A stretch of DNA of 64,000 bases, taken from the NCBI GenBank assembly GCA_947503935.1, contig CANNFR010000003.1, forward strand, positions 186,001 through 250,000, written 5' to 3'. The notes under the pieces are model-generated. The model was not told where the DNA came from, ran no database searches, and saw nothing but the letters and a program-made list of their open reading frames with translations. A program made the position numbers and the translations under genes. Source of the DNA: an uncultured Paracoccaceae bacterium. Lineage in GTDB: Bacteria > Pseudomonadota > Alphaproteobacteria > Rhodobacterales > Rhodobacteraceae. Shown here one piece after another: positions 9,810 through 18,186 of this stretch (the first letter of the stretch is position 1; every line of letters begins with the position of its first letter).

Positions 9810-9843
9810 TTCAATTGAAATACCGCCCTGCCGCGCTTTATAT
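9810..9843 (+). promoter_or_regulatory. Candidate promoter of the irr-like gene with palindrome over -35
   Basis: TTGAAA at 9815-9820, a 17-base spacer, then TTATAT at 9838-9843 (or TATATA one base on) make a good sigma-70-type promoter 34 bases before the ATG. The perfect palindrome TTCAATTGAA at 9810-9819 overlaps the -35 box, a fitting place for a repressor. No consensus Irr box (TTTAGAA repeat) was found, so the regulator is not identified. Confidence 0.55.
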
Positions 9844-9876
9844 AGAGGGCGACACTGGCAAAGGATATGCTGACCC

Positions 9877-10293
9877 ATGCAAGTGCAGGCAGAGCGCAGA
9901 GGTGCAGAATGGCTGGCCGAGGCGGGCCTCAGGCCCACGCGGCAGCGTTTGGCCCTCGCCGCGCTGTTGGTGGGCGACGGCCAAAACCGCCACGTGACGG
10001 CCGAAAGCCTCTACGACGCGGCCCGTGCCTCGGGCGGCAAGGTGTCGCTGGCCACCGTCTACAACACCTTGCGCGCGTTTTGCGATGCGGGGCTGATGTC
10101 GGAGATCACGGTCGACGGCTCGAAAAGCTATTTCGACACCTGCGTCGACGATCACCCGCATTTCTACTGGGAAGACACCGCCGAGCTGACCGACGCCCCG
10201 GCCTCAGAACTTGAAATCGCGCGCCTGCCAGACGCCCCGAAGGGCGCCGAGGTGTTGCGGGTGGATGTGGTGATCCGGCTGAAGCGGGTCTAG
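9877..10293 (+). CDS. irr: Iron response regulator Irr (Fur superfamily)
   Basis: A 138-aa Fur-family DNA-binding protein with winged-helix signatures GLRPTRQRLALA and VSLATVYNTLRAF. The HxH of DDHPHFYWED (His93, His95) sits where Irr proteins bind haem, unlike the metal sites of Fur. The N-terminal GCPWHD haem regulatory motif of Bradyrhizobium Irr is absent, as in other Rhodobacteraceae members. Irr links haem or iron status to transcription. The divergent fab operon might share its control region; that is inference. Confidence 0.87.
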   Translation: MQVQAERRGAEWLAEAGLRPTRQRLALAALLVGDGQNRHVTAESLYDAARASGGKVSLATVYNTLRAFCDAGLMSEITVDGSKSYFDTCVDDHPHFYWEDTAELTDAPASELEIARLPDAPKGAEVLRVDVVIRLKRV

Positions 10294-10325
10294 CGCGGCG
10301 TGGCCGCCCCCCTTGTGGCAGGGCA

Positions 10326-11396
10326 TCATCGTGGGGGGTCGATCACTTCGTCGAGCCATCTACCCGGATCGCTCACGAACGCTTCCCAGCTGGACAACTC
10401 CACGACTTCCGCGTGCTCTATGTCCACGGAAACGAGCTTTCCATGTGCCGACGACCAGGCAACGAAGCCATCTGCGGTGTAGTTTTCCACGTAGCTTGCG
10501 AGATCGATAAGGTGAAGGTCTTCCCAACAGAACTCGCGGATGTCCGCCAGCGCTTGGAATCCGATGCGCGGCACCTCTGCCGATTTCGTCTCCACTGTCC
10601 GCCCCTCTCCCGCGAGGAACTCGATCAGCGCTTCGGGCGCGCCGCTCTGGCGCAAAAGCTCGGCCTTGACCGAGGGGTCGTGCAGATGCGCCGGCTCCAG
10701 AGCACGCAGGTAATCCATCATCGGCGCATCACCGTTCCGCAGCGCCTGCAGGTACGGGCGCCAACCGAGTGCATCCGGAATTGCCACGTCGGCGCCGTGC
10801 TCGACAAGCAGTCTGACAACGTCAAAGCGACCACGTCGGGCCGCAGCGTTCAACGGTGTCGGGTTATCGGGAAAGACCGAGTCCGGCCGCGAAAGGTTCG
10901 GGTCCGCGACCAGTGAGAGGAGCAGCGCCACGACATCATGGGGGGATCTCCAGGCAGCGTGTCGCAACGTAATGCCATCGTTGACGGTGAGCCCACGGCC
11001 CGCAAGGGGTTCGATCAAGTCGTACCGTTCGTCGTAGAGCAAACAGGCCATAGCGTTCTTGCCGACGCTGTCTCTCGCATTAATGTCTGCGCCGGCATCC
11101 AGGAGCTTGTCGATCGTGGTGAGGTCGCAATTGCGCACCGCCGAGGTGATCGCTGGAAAGCCGGCGAGATTCAGATAGGCGCCGTTCTCGAGCAGGTAGT
11201 CGACGACGCGCAACTTGTTCTCGATGAGCGCGAGGTTGATGGGAAGCTCATCGATGTAGTTGGTCATTTGGAGGAGCGAGTTGACGCGCCACGCGCGGCC
11301 CAGGGAGTGATCCAGGCCCGCAAGATCCTCTTCCATGATCATCCTGGCGACAGGCGTCAACTCGGCCGTTGGCCCAAAGAGCGCGAAGCGTTTCAA
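10326..11396 (-). CDS. Ankyrin-repeat protein with unrecognised C-terminal domain
   Basis: The start is set by a perfect ribosome binding site: AGGAGG lies six bases before TTG 11396 (MKRFALFGPTAEL), while the longer reading to 11459 has none. About five ankyrin units run from residue 35 to 235, for example PLNAAARRGRFDVVRLLVEHGAD. The last 80 residues (VAWSSAHGKLVSVDIEH...) form a separate domain I cannot name; it is loosely SUKH-like. No signal peptide is present. The gene is wedged between irr and nadK, ending 32 bases from the irr stop. Ankyrin proteins bind other proteins; the partner is unknown. Confidence 0.8.
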   Translation of the reverse strand: MKRFALFGPTAELTPVARMIMEEDLAGLDHSLGRAWRVNSLLQMTNYIDELPINLALIENKLRVVDYLLENGAYLNLAGFPAITSAVRNCDLTTIDKLLDAGADINARDSVGKNAMACLLYDERYDLIEPLAGRGLTVNDGITLRHAAWRSPHDVVALLLSLVADPNLSRPDSVFPDNPTPLNAAARRGRFDVVRLLVEHGADVAIPDALGWRPYLQALRNGDAPMMDYLRALEPAHLHDPSVKAELLRQSGAPEALIEFLAGEGRTVETKSAEVPRIGFQALADIREFCWEDLHLIDLASYVENYTADGFVAWSSAHGKLVSVDIEHAEVVELSSWEAFVSDPGRWLDEVIDPPR

Positions 11397-11451
11397 AGCA
11401 AGCCTCCTATGCGCCGGCGGCCGTAGAAGCAGGAGCATGTCAGGCTTCGGC

Positions 11452-12219
11452 TCACGCAAACTGCTCCTGGATCAGCCGTTCCTCCAGGCCATGGCCGGGG
11501 TCGAAGAGGATGCGGTGGCGGACGCTGGGTTCGCTGGCCACTTCAACCGTGACCACCCGGCTGGAAAACCGGCTGTCGGCATCGGCCATGACCGGGCGTT
11601 TTGAGGGCTCGAGCACGTCGAACCGCACATGGGCCGTCTTCGGCAGCAAGGCTCCGCGCCAGCGGCGGGGGCGGAAGGCTGACATCGCGGTCAGCGCCAG
11701 CACGTCTGACCCGATGGGCAGGATTGGGCCGTGGGCCGAGTAGTTGTAGGCGGTCGATCCCGCAGGCGTTGCCACCAGCGCGCCGTCGCAGACCAGCTCT
11801 TCCATGCGGACCTTGCCGTCGACGGTGATGCGCAGCTTGGCCGCCTGCGGGCCCGCGCGCAAAAGCGACACCTCGTTGATCGCCAAAGCCTCGGTCACCG
11901 TGCCGTCCGAGGCGATGGCGCGCATGCGCAACGGGTTGATCACCTCTTCCCCCGCCGCTTCAAGCCGTTCGGTCAGGCCGGTCTCGGCATATTCGTTCAT
12001 CAAAAACCCGATGGTGCCGCAATTCATGCCGTAGACCGGAATGTCCAGATGCTGTGTGGTGTTCAAGGTTTGCAGCATGAACCCGTCCCCGCCGAGGGCC
12101 ACGATCACATCGGCCTCTTCCGGCGCCACGTTGCCATGGGCGGCGGACAGCGCCCGCAAAGCCTCGCGCGCGATATCGGCCTCGCTGGCCAGGAAGGCGG
12201 TTTTCTGTGGCTTTGCCAT
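11452..12219 (-). CDS. nadK: NAD kinase
   Basis: Phosphorylates NAD to NADP using ATP. The GGDGFML motif is at residues 43-49, and the NE/D, CDG ([15 protein letters not shown]) and GPILP motifs of the family follow. The length, 255 aa, is typical of the short alphaproteobacterial form. The gene is divergent from glyA, with 136 bp between the starts. Confidence 0.94.
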   Translation of the reverse strand: MAKPQKTAFLASEADIAREALRALSAAHGNVAPEEADVIVALGGDGFMLQTLNTTQHLDIPVYGMNCGTIGFLMNEYAETGLTERLEAAGEEVINPLRMRAIASDGTVTEALAINEVSLLRAGPQAAKLRITVDGKVRMEELVCDGALVATPAGSTAYNYSAHGPILPIGSDVLALTAMSAFRPRRWRGALLPKTAHVRFDVLEPSKRPVMADADSRFSSRVVTVEVASEPSVRHRILFDPGHGLEERLIQEQFA

Positions 12220-12355
12220 GGTTTGCGCTCCGTTGGCGTCAAGTCTTTGCCCGCCCGGGTCTGAAACACAAGGTCACATGTCGTATTCCCCACTTTCAGG
12301 GCGCGCGCCGATCGGCTATTGACGCCGCAACCCCGGGCCAAGGAGGGCATATCCG

Positions 12356-13648
12356 ATGAACGCACCGCACCGCGATGACGGCTTTTTCACCGAACCGCTT
12401 GAAACCCGCGACCCTGAGCTTTTCGGCGCGATCCGGTCCGAGCTTGGCCGCCAGCGCGACGAGATCGAGCTGATCGCGTCGGAAAACATCGTCTCGGCCG
12501 CCGTCATGCAGGCGCAAGGGTCGGTGATGACGAACAAATATGCCGAAGGTTATCCGGGGCGGCGCTATTATGGCGGTTGTCAGTACGTGGATATCGCCGA
12601 GGAATTGGCGATCGCGCGGGCCTGCGAGCTGTTCGGATGTTCCTTCGCCAATGTGCAGCCGAATTCGGGCAGCCAGGCCAACCAGGGTGTCTTCACCGCG
12701 CTGATCCAGCCCGGCGATACGATCCTGGGGATGAGCCTGGATGCCGGCGGCCACCTGACCCACGGCGCCAAGCCCAACCAGTCGGGCAAATGGTTCAACG
12801 CCATCCAATATGGCGTGCGCCAGCAGGATCTGGAAATCGACTACGATCAGATTGCGACCCTGGCCACCGAACATCAGCCCAAGATGCTGATCGCGGGTGG
12901 CTCGGCCATTCCCCGCATCATCGATTTCGCCCGCATGCGCGAGATTGCCGATAGCGTGGGGGCCTATCTTCTGGTTGACATGGCGCATTTCGCGGGACTG
13001 GTGGCCTCGGGCCATTACCCCTCGCCGTTCCCGCATGCCCATGTCGCCACCACGACCACGCATAAAACCCTGCGGGGCCCCCGCGGCGGCATGATCCTGA
13101 CCAATGACGAGGCGATTGCGAAAAAGGTCAACTCGGCCATCTTCCCCGGCATTCAGGGCGGCCCCCTGATGCATGTGATCGCCGCCAAGGCGGTGGCCTT
13201 CGGCGAGGCTTTGCGCCCTGAATTCAAGGGCTATCAGGGCCAGGTCATCAAGAACGCGCAGGCGCTGGCCGACCAGTTGATGAAAGGCGGCCTCGACATC
13301 GTGACTGGCGGCACTGACACGCACCTGATGCTGGTCGACCTGCGCCCCAAGGGCGTGAAGGGCAATGCGACCGAAGACTCCCTCGGCCGCGCGCACATCA
13401 CCTGCAACAAGAACGGCATCCCGTTCGACACCGAAAAGCCGACGATCACCTCGGGTGTCCGCCTGGGCACGCCCGCCGGGACGACCCGGGGCTTTGCCGA
13501 GGCCGAATTCCGCCAGATCGGCGATTGGATCGTGCAGGTCGTCGACGGCCTGGCCGCCAATGGCGACGATAACGGCGATGTCGAGGCACGGGTGAAGGCT
13601 GAAGTGGCCGAGCTTTGCGGGCGGTTCCCGATCTACCCGATGCTCTGA
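12356..13648 (+). CDS. glyA: Serine hydroxymethyltransferase
   Basis: A pyridoxal-phosphate enzyme interconverting serine and glycine with tetrahydrofolate, the main source of one-carbon units. The PLP lysine is Lys237 in [14 protein letters not shown], and [10 protein letters not shown] and [15 protein letters not shown] are family signatures; 430 aa. A strong ribosome binding site (AAGGAGGG) precedes the ATG. kptA follows four bases after the stop, so the two are probably co-transcribed. No glycine riboswitch was recognised upstream. Confidence 0.97.
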   Translation: MNAPHRDDGFFTEPLETRDPELFGAIRSELGRQRDEIELIASENIVSAAVMQAQGSVMTNKYAEGYPGRRYYGGCQYVDIAEELAIARACELFGCSFANVQPNSGSQANQGVFTALIQPGDTILGMSLDAGGHLTHGAKPNQSGKWFNAIQYGVRQQDLEIDYDQIATLATEHQPKMLIAGGSAIPRIIDFARMREIADSVGAYLLVDMAHFAGLVASGHYPSPFPHAHVATTTTHKTLRGPRGGMILTNDEAIAKKVNSAIFPGIQGGPLMHVIAAKAVAFGEALRPEFKGYQGQVIKNAQALADQLMKGGLDIVTGGTDTHLMLVDLRPKGVKGNATEDSLGRAHITCNKNGIPFDTEKPTITSGVRLGTPAGTTRGFAEAEFRQIGDWIVQVVDGLAANGDDNGDVEARVKAEVAELCGRFPIYPML

Positions 13649-13652
13649 AGCC

Positions 13653-14198
13653 ATGACCGAGGGCGAGGCCAAGCGCCTCAGCAAGTTTCTGAGCCTCGTG
13701 CTTAGGCACGATCCGGGCAAGGTCGGCCTATCGCTCGATGCGGGCGGCTGGGCTGATGTGGCCGAGATCGTGGCGCGCGCTGGCTTCCCGACCTCCGCCC
13801 AGGCGATTGCAGAAGTCGTGCGCGACAGCGACAAGCAGCGCTTTTCGCTCAGCGCCGATGGTGCCCGCATCCGCGCCAACCAGGGCCATTCGATTGACGT
13901 CGACCTTGGCCTGACGCCGGTCGATCCGCCTGAGGTGCTATTCCACGGCACCGCCGAGAAAAACGTCGCGGCCATTCTGGCGGATGGTCTCCGCCCGATG
14001 AAGCGGCAGCATGTGCATCTCTCGGGTGATAGCGAGACCGCGCTGAAGGTGGGCCAACGTCACGGCCGCCCGCACATCCTGCTGGTGCAGGCGGGGCGCA
14101 TGGTGGCCGAGGGGCATGTGTTTTTCCGATCGGTCAACGGCGTCTGGCTCAGCGGCCCGATCGCCCCCGGATACTTGAGTTCCGCCGCCGATGCATGA
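13653..14198 (+). CDS. kptA: RNA 2'-phosphotransferase, Tpt1/KptA family
   Basis: A 181-aa enzyme of the family that moves a 2'-phosphate from RNA to NAD, giving ADP-ribose cyclic phosphate. Visible motifs are RLSKFLSLVLRH (Arg18, His19), IRANQGHS (residues 73-80), FHGT (97-100) and KRQHVHLS (117-124), which carry the Arg-His-Arg-Arg catalytic set. In yeast it finishes tRNA splicing; bacteria have no such pathway, so the natural substrate here is unknown. It sits four bases after glyA and overlaps the next gene by eight bases. Confidence 0.92.
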   Translation: MTEGEAKRLSKFLSLVLRHDPGKVGLSLDAGGWADVAEIVARAGFPTSAQAIAEVVRDSDKQRFSLSADGARIRANQGHSIDVDLGLTPVDPPEVLFHGTAEKNVAAILADGLRPMKRQHVHLSGDSETALKVGQRHGRPHILLVQAGRMVAEGHVFFRSVNGVWLSGPIAPGYLSSAADA

Positions 14199-15111
14199 TC
14201 CGAACACGCAAAGCGTAACACGTCGCCTTGAACGGCGCCTTGGGGATGGCATGCGCGCGCGGCTGCCCCATTGGGCGGCTGAATTGGTGATGTTCATCCT
14301 CAAGCAGGGCTGGGCCTGCCTCTTTGGCGGGCTTCTGCTGGTCGCGATCATCGGCACCAAGCTGATCTGGCAGGCCGATTGGGCGTTTCACCGCTATGAC
14401 GCGCTGTTTTTGATCGCCGTCGGGCTGCAGGTGGTCTTTCTCTGGCTGAAACTTGAAACCTGGGAAGAGGCGCGGGTGATCTTGCTTTTTCATCTGACCG
14501 GGACGGCGATGGAGTGGTTCAAGGTCAATGCCGGGTCCTGGGGCTACCCTGAGCCGGGCCTCTTCAAGCTGTTCAACGTGCCGCTTTTCTCGGGCTTCAT
14601 GTATGCCGCGGTGGGCTCATATATGGCGCGGGCCATTCGCATCTTCGATATGCGGTTCGCCCCTTATCCGCCGCTCTGGATGACATGGGCGCTGGCGGTG
14701 GCCATCTACGTGAATTTCTTCGCCCACCACTTCCTGCCGGACATTCGCATTGTGCTGTTCATCGCCACCATCGTTCTTTTCGCGCGGACGCGGATCTGGT
14801 TCCTGATCGGCGAGAACGCCTATTGGATGCCGCTTCCGGTGGCGGCGTTTCTGTCCAGCTTCGCGCTTTGGGTTGCCGAAAACGTCGGCACCGCAACGGG
14901 GACGTGGATGTATTCCGGGCAATTGCCGGGGCAGATGGTGAGCTTTGCGAAACTGGGGTCGTGGTATCTGCTGCTTTACGTGGCGTTTGTCACGGTGACG
15001 GTGGTGACACGGCGCGCGCTCTCCCCTACGCCGCTCAGCCGGGCCGATCTTGTCGCTAGAGGTGGCCCCGTTGCACCAGATATGTCAGCAGCAATGACGC
15101 CACCACGATAA
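14191..15111 (+). CDS. DUF817 family integral membrane protein
   Basis: A 306-aa protein with about eight hydrophobic segments and the conserved stretch TGTAMEWFKVNAGSWGYP, typical of the DUF817 family, whose function is unknown. The conserved Glu/Trp and His residues (NFFAHHFLPD) facing the membrane suggest a binding or catalytic role, but this is inference. The ATG lies inside the end of kptA (8-base overlap), so translation is probably coupled in a glyA-kptA-DUF817 operon. Its 3' end overlaps the convergent next gene by 56 bases. Confidence 0.85.
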   Translation: MHDPNTQSVTRRLERRLGDGMRARLPHWAAELVMFILKQGWACLFGGLLLVAIIGTKLIWQADWAFHRYDALFLIAVGLQVVFLWLKLETWEEARVILLFHLTGTAMEWFKVNAGSWGYPEPGLFKLFNVPLFSGFMYAAVGSYMARAIRIFDMRFAPYPPLWMTWALAVAIYVNFFAHHFLPDIRIVLFIATIVLFARTRIWFLIGENAYWMPLPVAAFLSSFALWVAENVGTATGTWMYSGQLPGQMVSFAKLGSWYLLLYVAFVTVTVVTRRALSPTPLSRADLVARGGPVAPDMSAAMTPPR

Positions 15112-15427
15112 GCCCGAAGGCGATGCTGGCCAGAACGCTGAGGATTTTTCCGCGGCGGCGATCGGCCACATCGATCTTTTGCAGATGCGTCTCGACCGAT
15201 TTGTAAGCACGCGCCAAGGCCGCAGGGTCGGTTTGGCGGGCCAGGCGCGGGTTGCCCTCGCGCTTTTCGGCCTCGATGATTTCACTGGCATCGGCCCGAA
15301 TACGGCGCGGCAGCAGGCGCCCGGCGCGGGCCAGCTTTGCCTCCAACCCGCCGCCCCGCACCCCCAGCTTCTGGTGTAAAAGCAGCGAAAGCTCGGATGC
15401 CATCTCGCCTGCTGTCTTGTCTGTCAT
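15056..15427 (-). CDS. Hypothetical protein with one C-terminal membrane helix
   Basis: A 123-codon reading frame. ATG 15427 (MTDKTAGEMASELSLLLHQK) is preferred to the longer start at 15445. The soluble part is rich in Arg/Ala helices; residues about 98-117 (ILSVLASIAFGLIVVASLLL) form a single transmembrane helix, so it is probably a tail-anchored inner-membrane protein. It overlaps the 3' end of the DUF817 gene on the opposite strand. No family recognised. Confidence 0.7.
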   Translation of the reverse strand: MTDKTAGEMASELSLLLHQKLGVRGGGLEAKLARAGRLLPRRIRADASEIIEAEKREGNPRLARQTDPAALARAYKSVETHLQKIDVADRRRGKILSVLASIAFGLIVVASLLLTYLVQRGHL

Positions 15428-15529
15428 GGATTCCCGTCGTGCCAAGGTGCGCGCAGACCCTAAGCCATGGCCTGCCGGCGACGCAACCGGCTCTGGTCAT
15501 CGGGTGCATCTGGGCGCTACATAAAGGAT

Positions 15530-16294
15530 ATGTTGAATGTCGTCGTCACCGGTGCGGAAACGGCCGCGCGCCCCTTTCTGATCGCCCACGGTCTGTTCGG
15601 GTCCGCCCGCAATTGGGGTGTGATCGCCAAGCGCCTAGGCGAAGCGCGACAGGTTCTGACCGTTGATATGCGCAACCACGGGGCCAGCCCATGGGCGCCG
15701 TCACATAGCTACGGCGATCTGGCCAGCGATCTGGCCGAGGTCATCATGGCCCATGGCGGGCAGGCCGATGTGCTGGGGCATTCGATGGGGGGCAAGGCGG
15801 CGATGCGGTTGGCGCTGGACCAGCCCGAGCTCGTCAAGCGCCTGATCGTGGCCGATATCGCCCCGACTTCTTACGAGCATAGCCAGACACATCTGATTGA
15901 CGCGATGCGCAAGGTCGATCTGAGCGGTGTGAAGGCCCGTTCGGACGCCGACCACCAGTTGGCTGAAACGGTTGAAGACGCGGGCGTTCGGGCTTTTCTG
16001 TTGCAGTCACTTGACCTTAAAGCCACACCGCCTCGCTGGCGCCTTAACCTAGATGCGCTTGAAGCGGAGATGCCCCGGATCGTCGGTTGGGAGGACGCAT
16101 CGGGCCATTTCGCCGGGCCCGCGCTGTTCTTGTCGGGCGCGATGTCGGACTATGTTTTGCCTGAGCATCGCGACCAGATCCGGGCCTATTTCCCTGCGTC
16201 ACGGTTTGCGAAGATACCCGGCGCTGGCCATTGGCTTCATGCCGAGAAACCGCGGGAGTTCGAGGCCGCCGTTTCTGCGTTTCTTGGTGCCTAA
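15530..16294 (+). CDS. Alpha/beta hydrolase (YbfF-like esterase)
   Basis: A 254-aa serine hydrolase of the esterase group. The oxyanion-hole motif is HGLFGSARNW (20-29), the nucleophile elbow is GHSMGG with Ser85, and the late histidine is in GAGHWLH. The sequence VDMRNHGASPW is characteristic of YbfF-type esterases and their mitochondrial ABHD11 relatives. ATG 15530 is chosen because upstream residues of the longer frame look non-coding; AAAGG lies very close to it. The substrate is unknown. Confidence 0.88.
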   Translation: MLNVVVTGAETAARPFLIAHGLFGSARNWGVIAKRLGEARQVLTVDMRNHGASPWAPSHSYGDLASDLAEVIMAHGGQADVLGHSMGGKAAMRLALDQPELVKRLIVADIAPTSYEHSQTHLIDAMRKVDLSGVKARSDADHQLAETVEDAGVRAFLLQSLDLKATPPRWRLNLDALEAEMPRIVGWEDASGHFAGPALFLSGAMSDYVLPEHRDQIRAYFPASRFAKIPGAGHWLHAEKPREFEAAVSAFLGA

Positions 16295-16601
16295 AGCGAA
16301 ATCCCCAAAAACCTGAGTCAGATTTTTCGGACGCGGTTCTATTCATCGTCGGAAAGACACGCGCGGTCGTTGCAACAGTGAAGTGGACGTTTAATAAACG
16401 AGGCCTGAGGCTTGGTTTCGGGAACAGGAAACGTTCCAATGCCCCCTAATGCGCTTCGACTTTATGTTGAAACGCAAAGCGCTGTCCCTCGCTCAGCCTG
16501 GCACACGCGTTGCGGTTTGGAATGACCCAGCCATAAGTCGAAACGCTATAGCTGATCACGCTATCACATCGGGTCATTCCGAAGACCACGCGCTCGTGCA
16601 T
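16295..16601. other. Intergenic region with two interleaved inverted repeats
   Basis: 307 bases between convergent genes with no credible ORF. It contains a perfect 10-bp inverted repeat, GGAATGACCC at 16519-16528 with GGGTCATTCC at 16571-16580. A near-perfect one, GCGCTTCGACTTTAT at 16451-16465, matches ATAAGTCGAAACGC at 16533-16546. The arms alternate (A-B-A'-B'), a pseudoknot-like order. It could be an RNA element or a degenerate mobile repeat. Confidence 0.5.
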
Positions 16602-17804
16602 TCATATACGGCCGTTCTGCCGCATCAGGATGGCCTGGACGCGGGCCAGAAGTTCGTCGATGTCCAGCGGTTGGCGCAGTGCGTCGTCGGCGCCGTTTCT
16701 GAGGCTGTCCAGCATGTCCTCTCGCCCTCTCTCAGGCGCGATGTAGACTAGGGGAATTGAGCGCGTTTCTCCGTTTTCCTTGGCTGTTCGAAGGATGGTA
16801 GCGGCGCTCTGCATTGGCATGTCGCTGTCAAGTATCGCCAATGTGGGCGGTTCTTCCATAAGCCTGCGGGTTGCGTCACTTTCACTGGTCGCAAGGACAG
16901 TGCGGTGACCAAGATCGGCCAAGGCCTGGCGCAGCGTATCGCCCAGTTTTGCATTTGCGCTTGCAATCATGATCGGGCGCTTTTGGCTGGCCAGCGCGTC
17001 GGTGATCCGCCGTGACAGGGCCGTCAGGTCGAACGGTTTTGTGACGTAGTCCTGCGCACCCCCATGGATACCCTTGACGAGGTTGATATCCTCATTTCTT
17101 CGAGTCAGCATGATGACCGGAGTCCTCCGCCAAAGTGGTGAGGATTTGATGACCTCCAGAACCGAAAAGCCATCCGGGCCCGGCATGTTCACGTCCATGA
17201 GGATCAGGTCAGGTCTGAGTTCGGGTGCAGCACCACTCAGTTCCAGTAGTTTCTGAAGGGCGTCTGTTCCGCTTTTTGCTTGCGTGAAACGCCATCCCAT
17301 CGCCGAGAAGCCGGTGGTGAGCAGATCGCGCACATATTCGTCATCGTCCACGACCATGACATGGACGGGGGGCTGGTCTGGCTGTGTCACGGGGGTGGCG
17401 TGCGGGCGCGGGGTGACGGCATCCTCCTGCGACAGCAGCAGAACGGAGGATTTCGCTGTCACGTCCGTATCATCGAAGATATGCTGGATCGCCTGCACAA
17501 AACGGTCGAGAGCGCAAAACAGTGCCACGGCACTTGATCCCGTCAGATCGGGGAAGATCTTTGGATCCAGCTGATCCTCAAGATCCGCTGCCAGGTCACT
17601 GAGTTGCGAGAAGCCGAATGTACGTGCCGAGCCGGCGATTTTATGGATCTCGGTGCGCAGATCTGTCAAGTCGACAGGCAGGGCAGCGCCGGCGCCCAGA
17701 TCGGCCCGCATCGCTGTCAACTCAGGCATCATACGGTGCAGACGTTTAATGAAACGGCTGCGTATCTTATTCAAGCTGTTGGCGAAATCGCTGTTATGCT
17801 GCAT
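16602..17804 (-). CDS. Hpt-REC-REC phosphorelay protein
   Basis: A 400-aa signalling protein without an output domain. The N-terminal histidine phosphotransfer domain has His54 in EIHKIAGSARTFGF. The first receiver (about 148-265) has acidic pocket Asp153-155, phospho-acceptor Asp204 (LMDVNMPGPDG) and Lys256. The second receiver (about 278-395) keeps Asp326 (ILDSDMP) but lacks the acidic pair, and its lysine is replaced by RQP, so it is probably a weak or structural receiver. It overlaps the upstream CheY-like gene by 11 bases and is last in a three-gene operon with the kinase. Confidence 0.87.
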   Translation of the reverse strand: MQHNSDFANSLNKIRSRFIKRLHRMMPELTAMRADLGAGAALPVDLTDLRTEIHKIAGSARTFGFSQLSDLAADLEDQLDPKIFPDLTGSSAVALFCALDRFVQAIQHIFDDTDVTAKSSVLLLSQEDAVTPRPHATPVTQPDQPPVHVMVVDDDEYVRDLLTTGFSAMGWRFTQAKSGTDALQKLLELSGAAPELRPDLILMDVNMPGPDGFSVLEVIKSSPLWRRTPVIMLTRRNEDINLVKGIHGGAQDYVTKPFDLTALSRRITDALASQKRPIMIASANAKLGDTLRQALADLGHRTVLATSESDATRRLMEEPPTLAILDSDMPMQSAATILRTAKENGETRSIPLVYIAPERGREDMLDSLRNGADDALRQPLDIDELLARVQAILMRQNGRI

Positions 17805-18186
17805 GATGTGCGTCCCACATTTCGGTAATCTTCTGACAGAGTGTCATCGGGTCAAACGGCTTAACGACCACGCCGAGGGCGCCCATCTGCTTATAGATCT
17901 GCTGTTCATGCAGTTGGGCCTTTGCCGTGATGAAGATAACGGGGGCAATCTGGTCGCCGTAGATACGCTGCAGATGCCGCATGGTCTCGGGCCCGTCGAG
18001 TTCGGGCATCATGACATCCATCAAGACAAGCTGAGGGGCGTAATTGGCATATTCGTCGATCGCGGCGCGTCCGGAAAGGCAATGCTGCACCTCAAGACCG
18101 CCGATATCTTCCAGCGTCATCACCGCCACTTCGGCAATGTCCTCGTCATCTTCGACGTAAAGGATTTTCTTCAGTTCGTCTGTCAT
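17794..18186 (-). CDS. Single-domain response regulator (CheY-like)
   Basis: A 130-aa lone receiver. The acidic pocket is Glu12-Asp13-Asp14, the phospho-acceptor is Asp57 (LMDVMMPELDG), the switch Thr is in FITAKA, and Lys109 is in VVKPFDP. Its ATG overlaps the stop of the kinase gene (ATGA), so it is translationally coupled and very probably the kinase's direct partner. With no output domain it likely passes phosphate to, or competes with, the Hpt-REC-REC protein encoded next. Confidence 0.9.
   Translation of the reverse strand: MTDELKKILYVEDDEDIAEVAVMTLEDIGGLEVQHCLSGRAAIDEYANYAPQLVLMDVMMPELDGPETMRHLQRIYGDQIAPVIFITAKAQLHEQQIYKQMGALGVVVKPFDPMTLCQKITEMWDAHHAA

Noticed and set aside
12296-13975. 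559-codon open frame on the minus strand
   Set aside because: Antisense to glyA and kptA, whose protein motifs are unmistakable; the minus frame is an artefact of high GC and codon bias.
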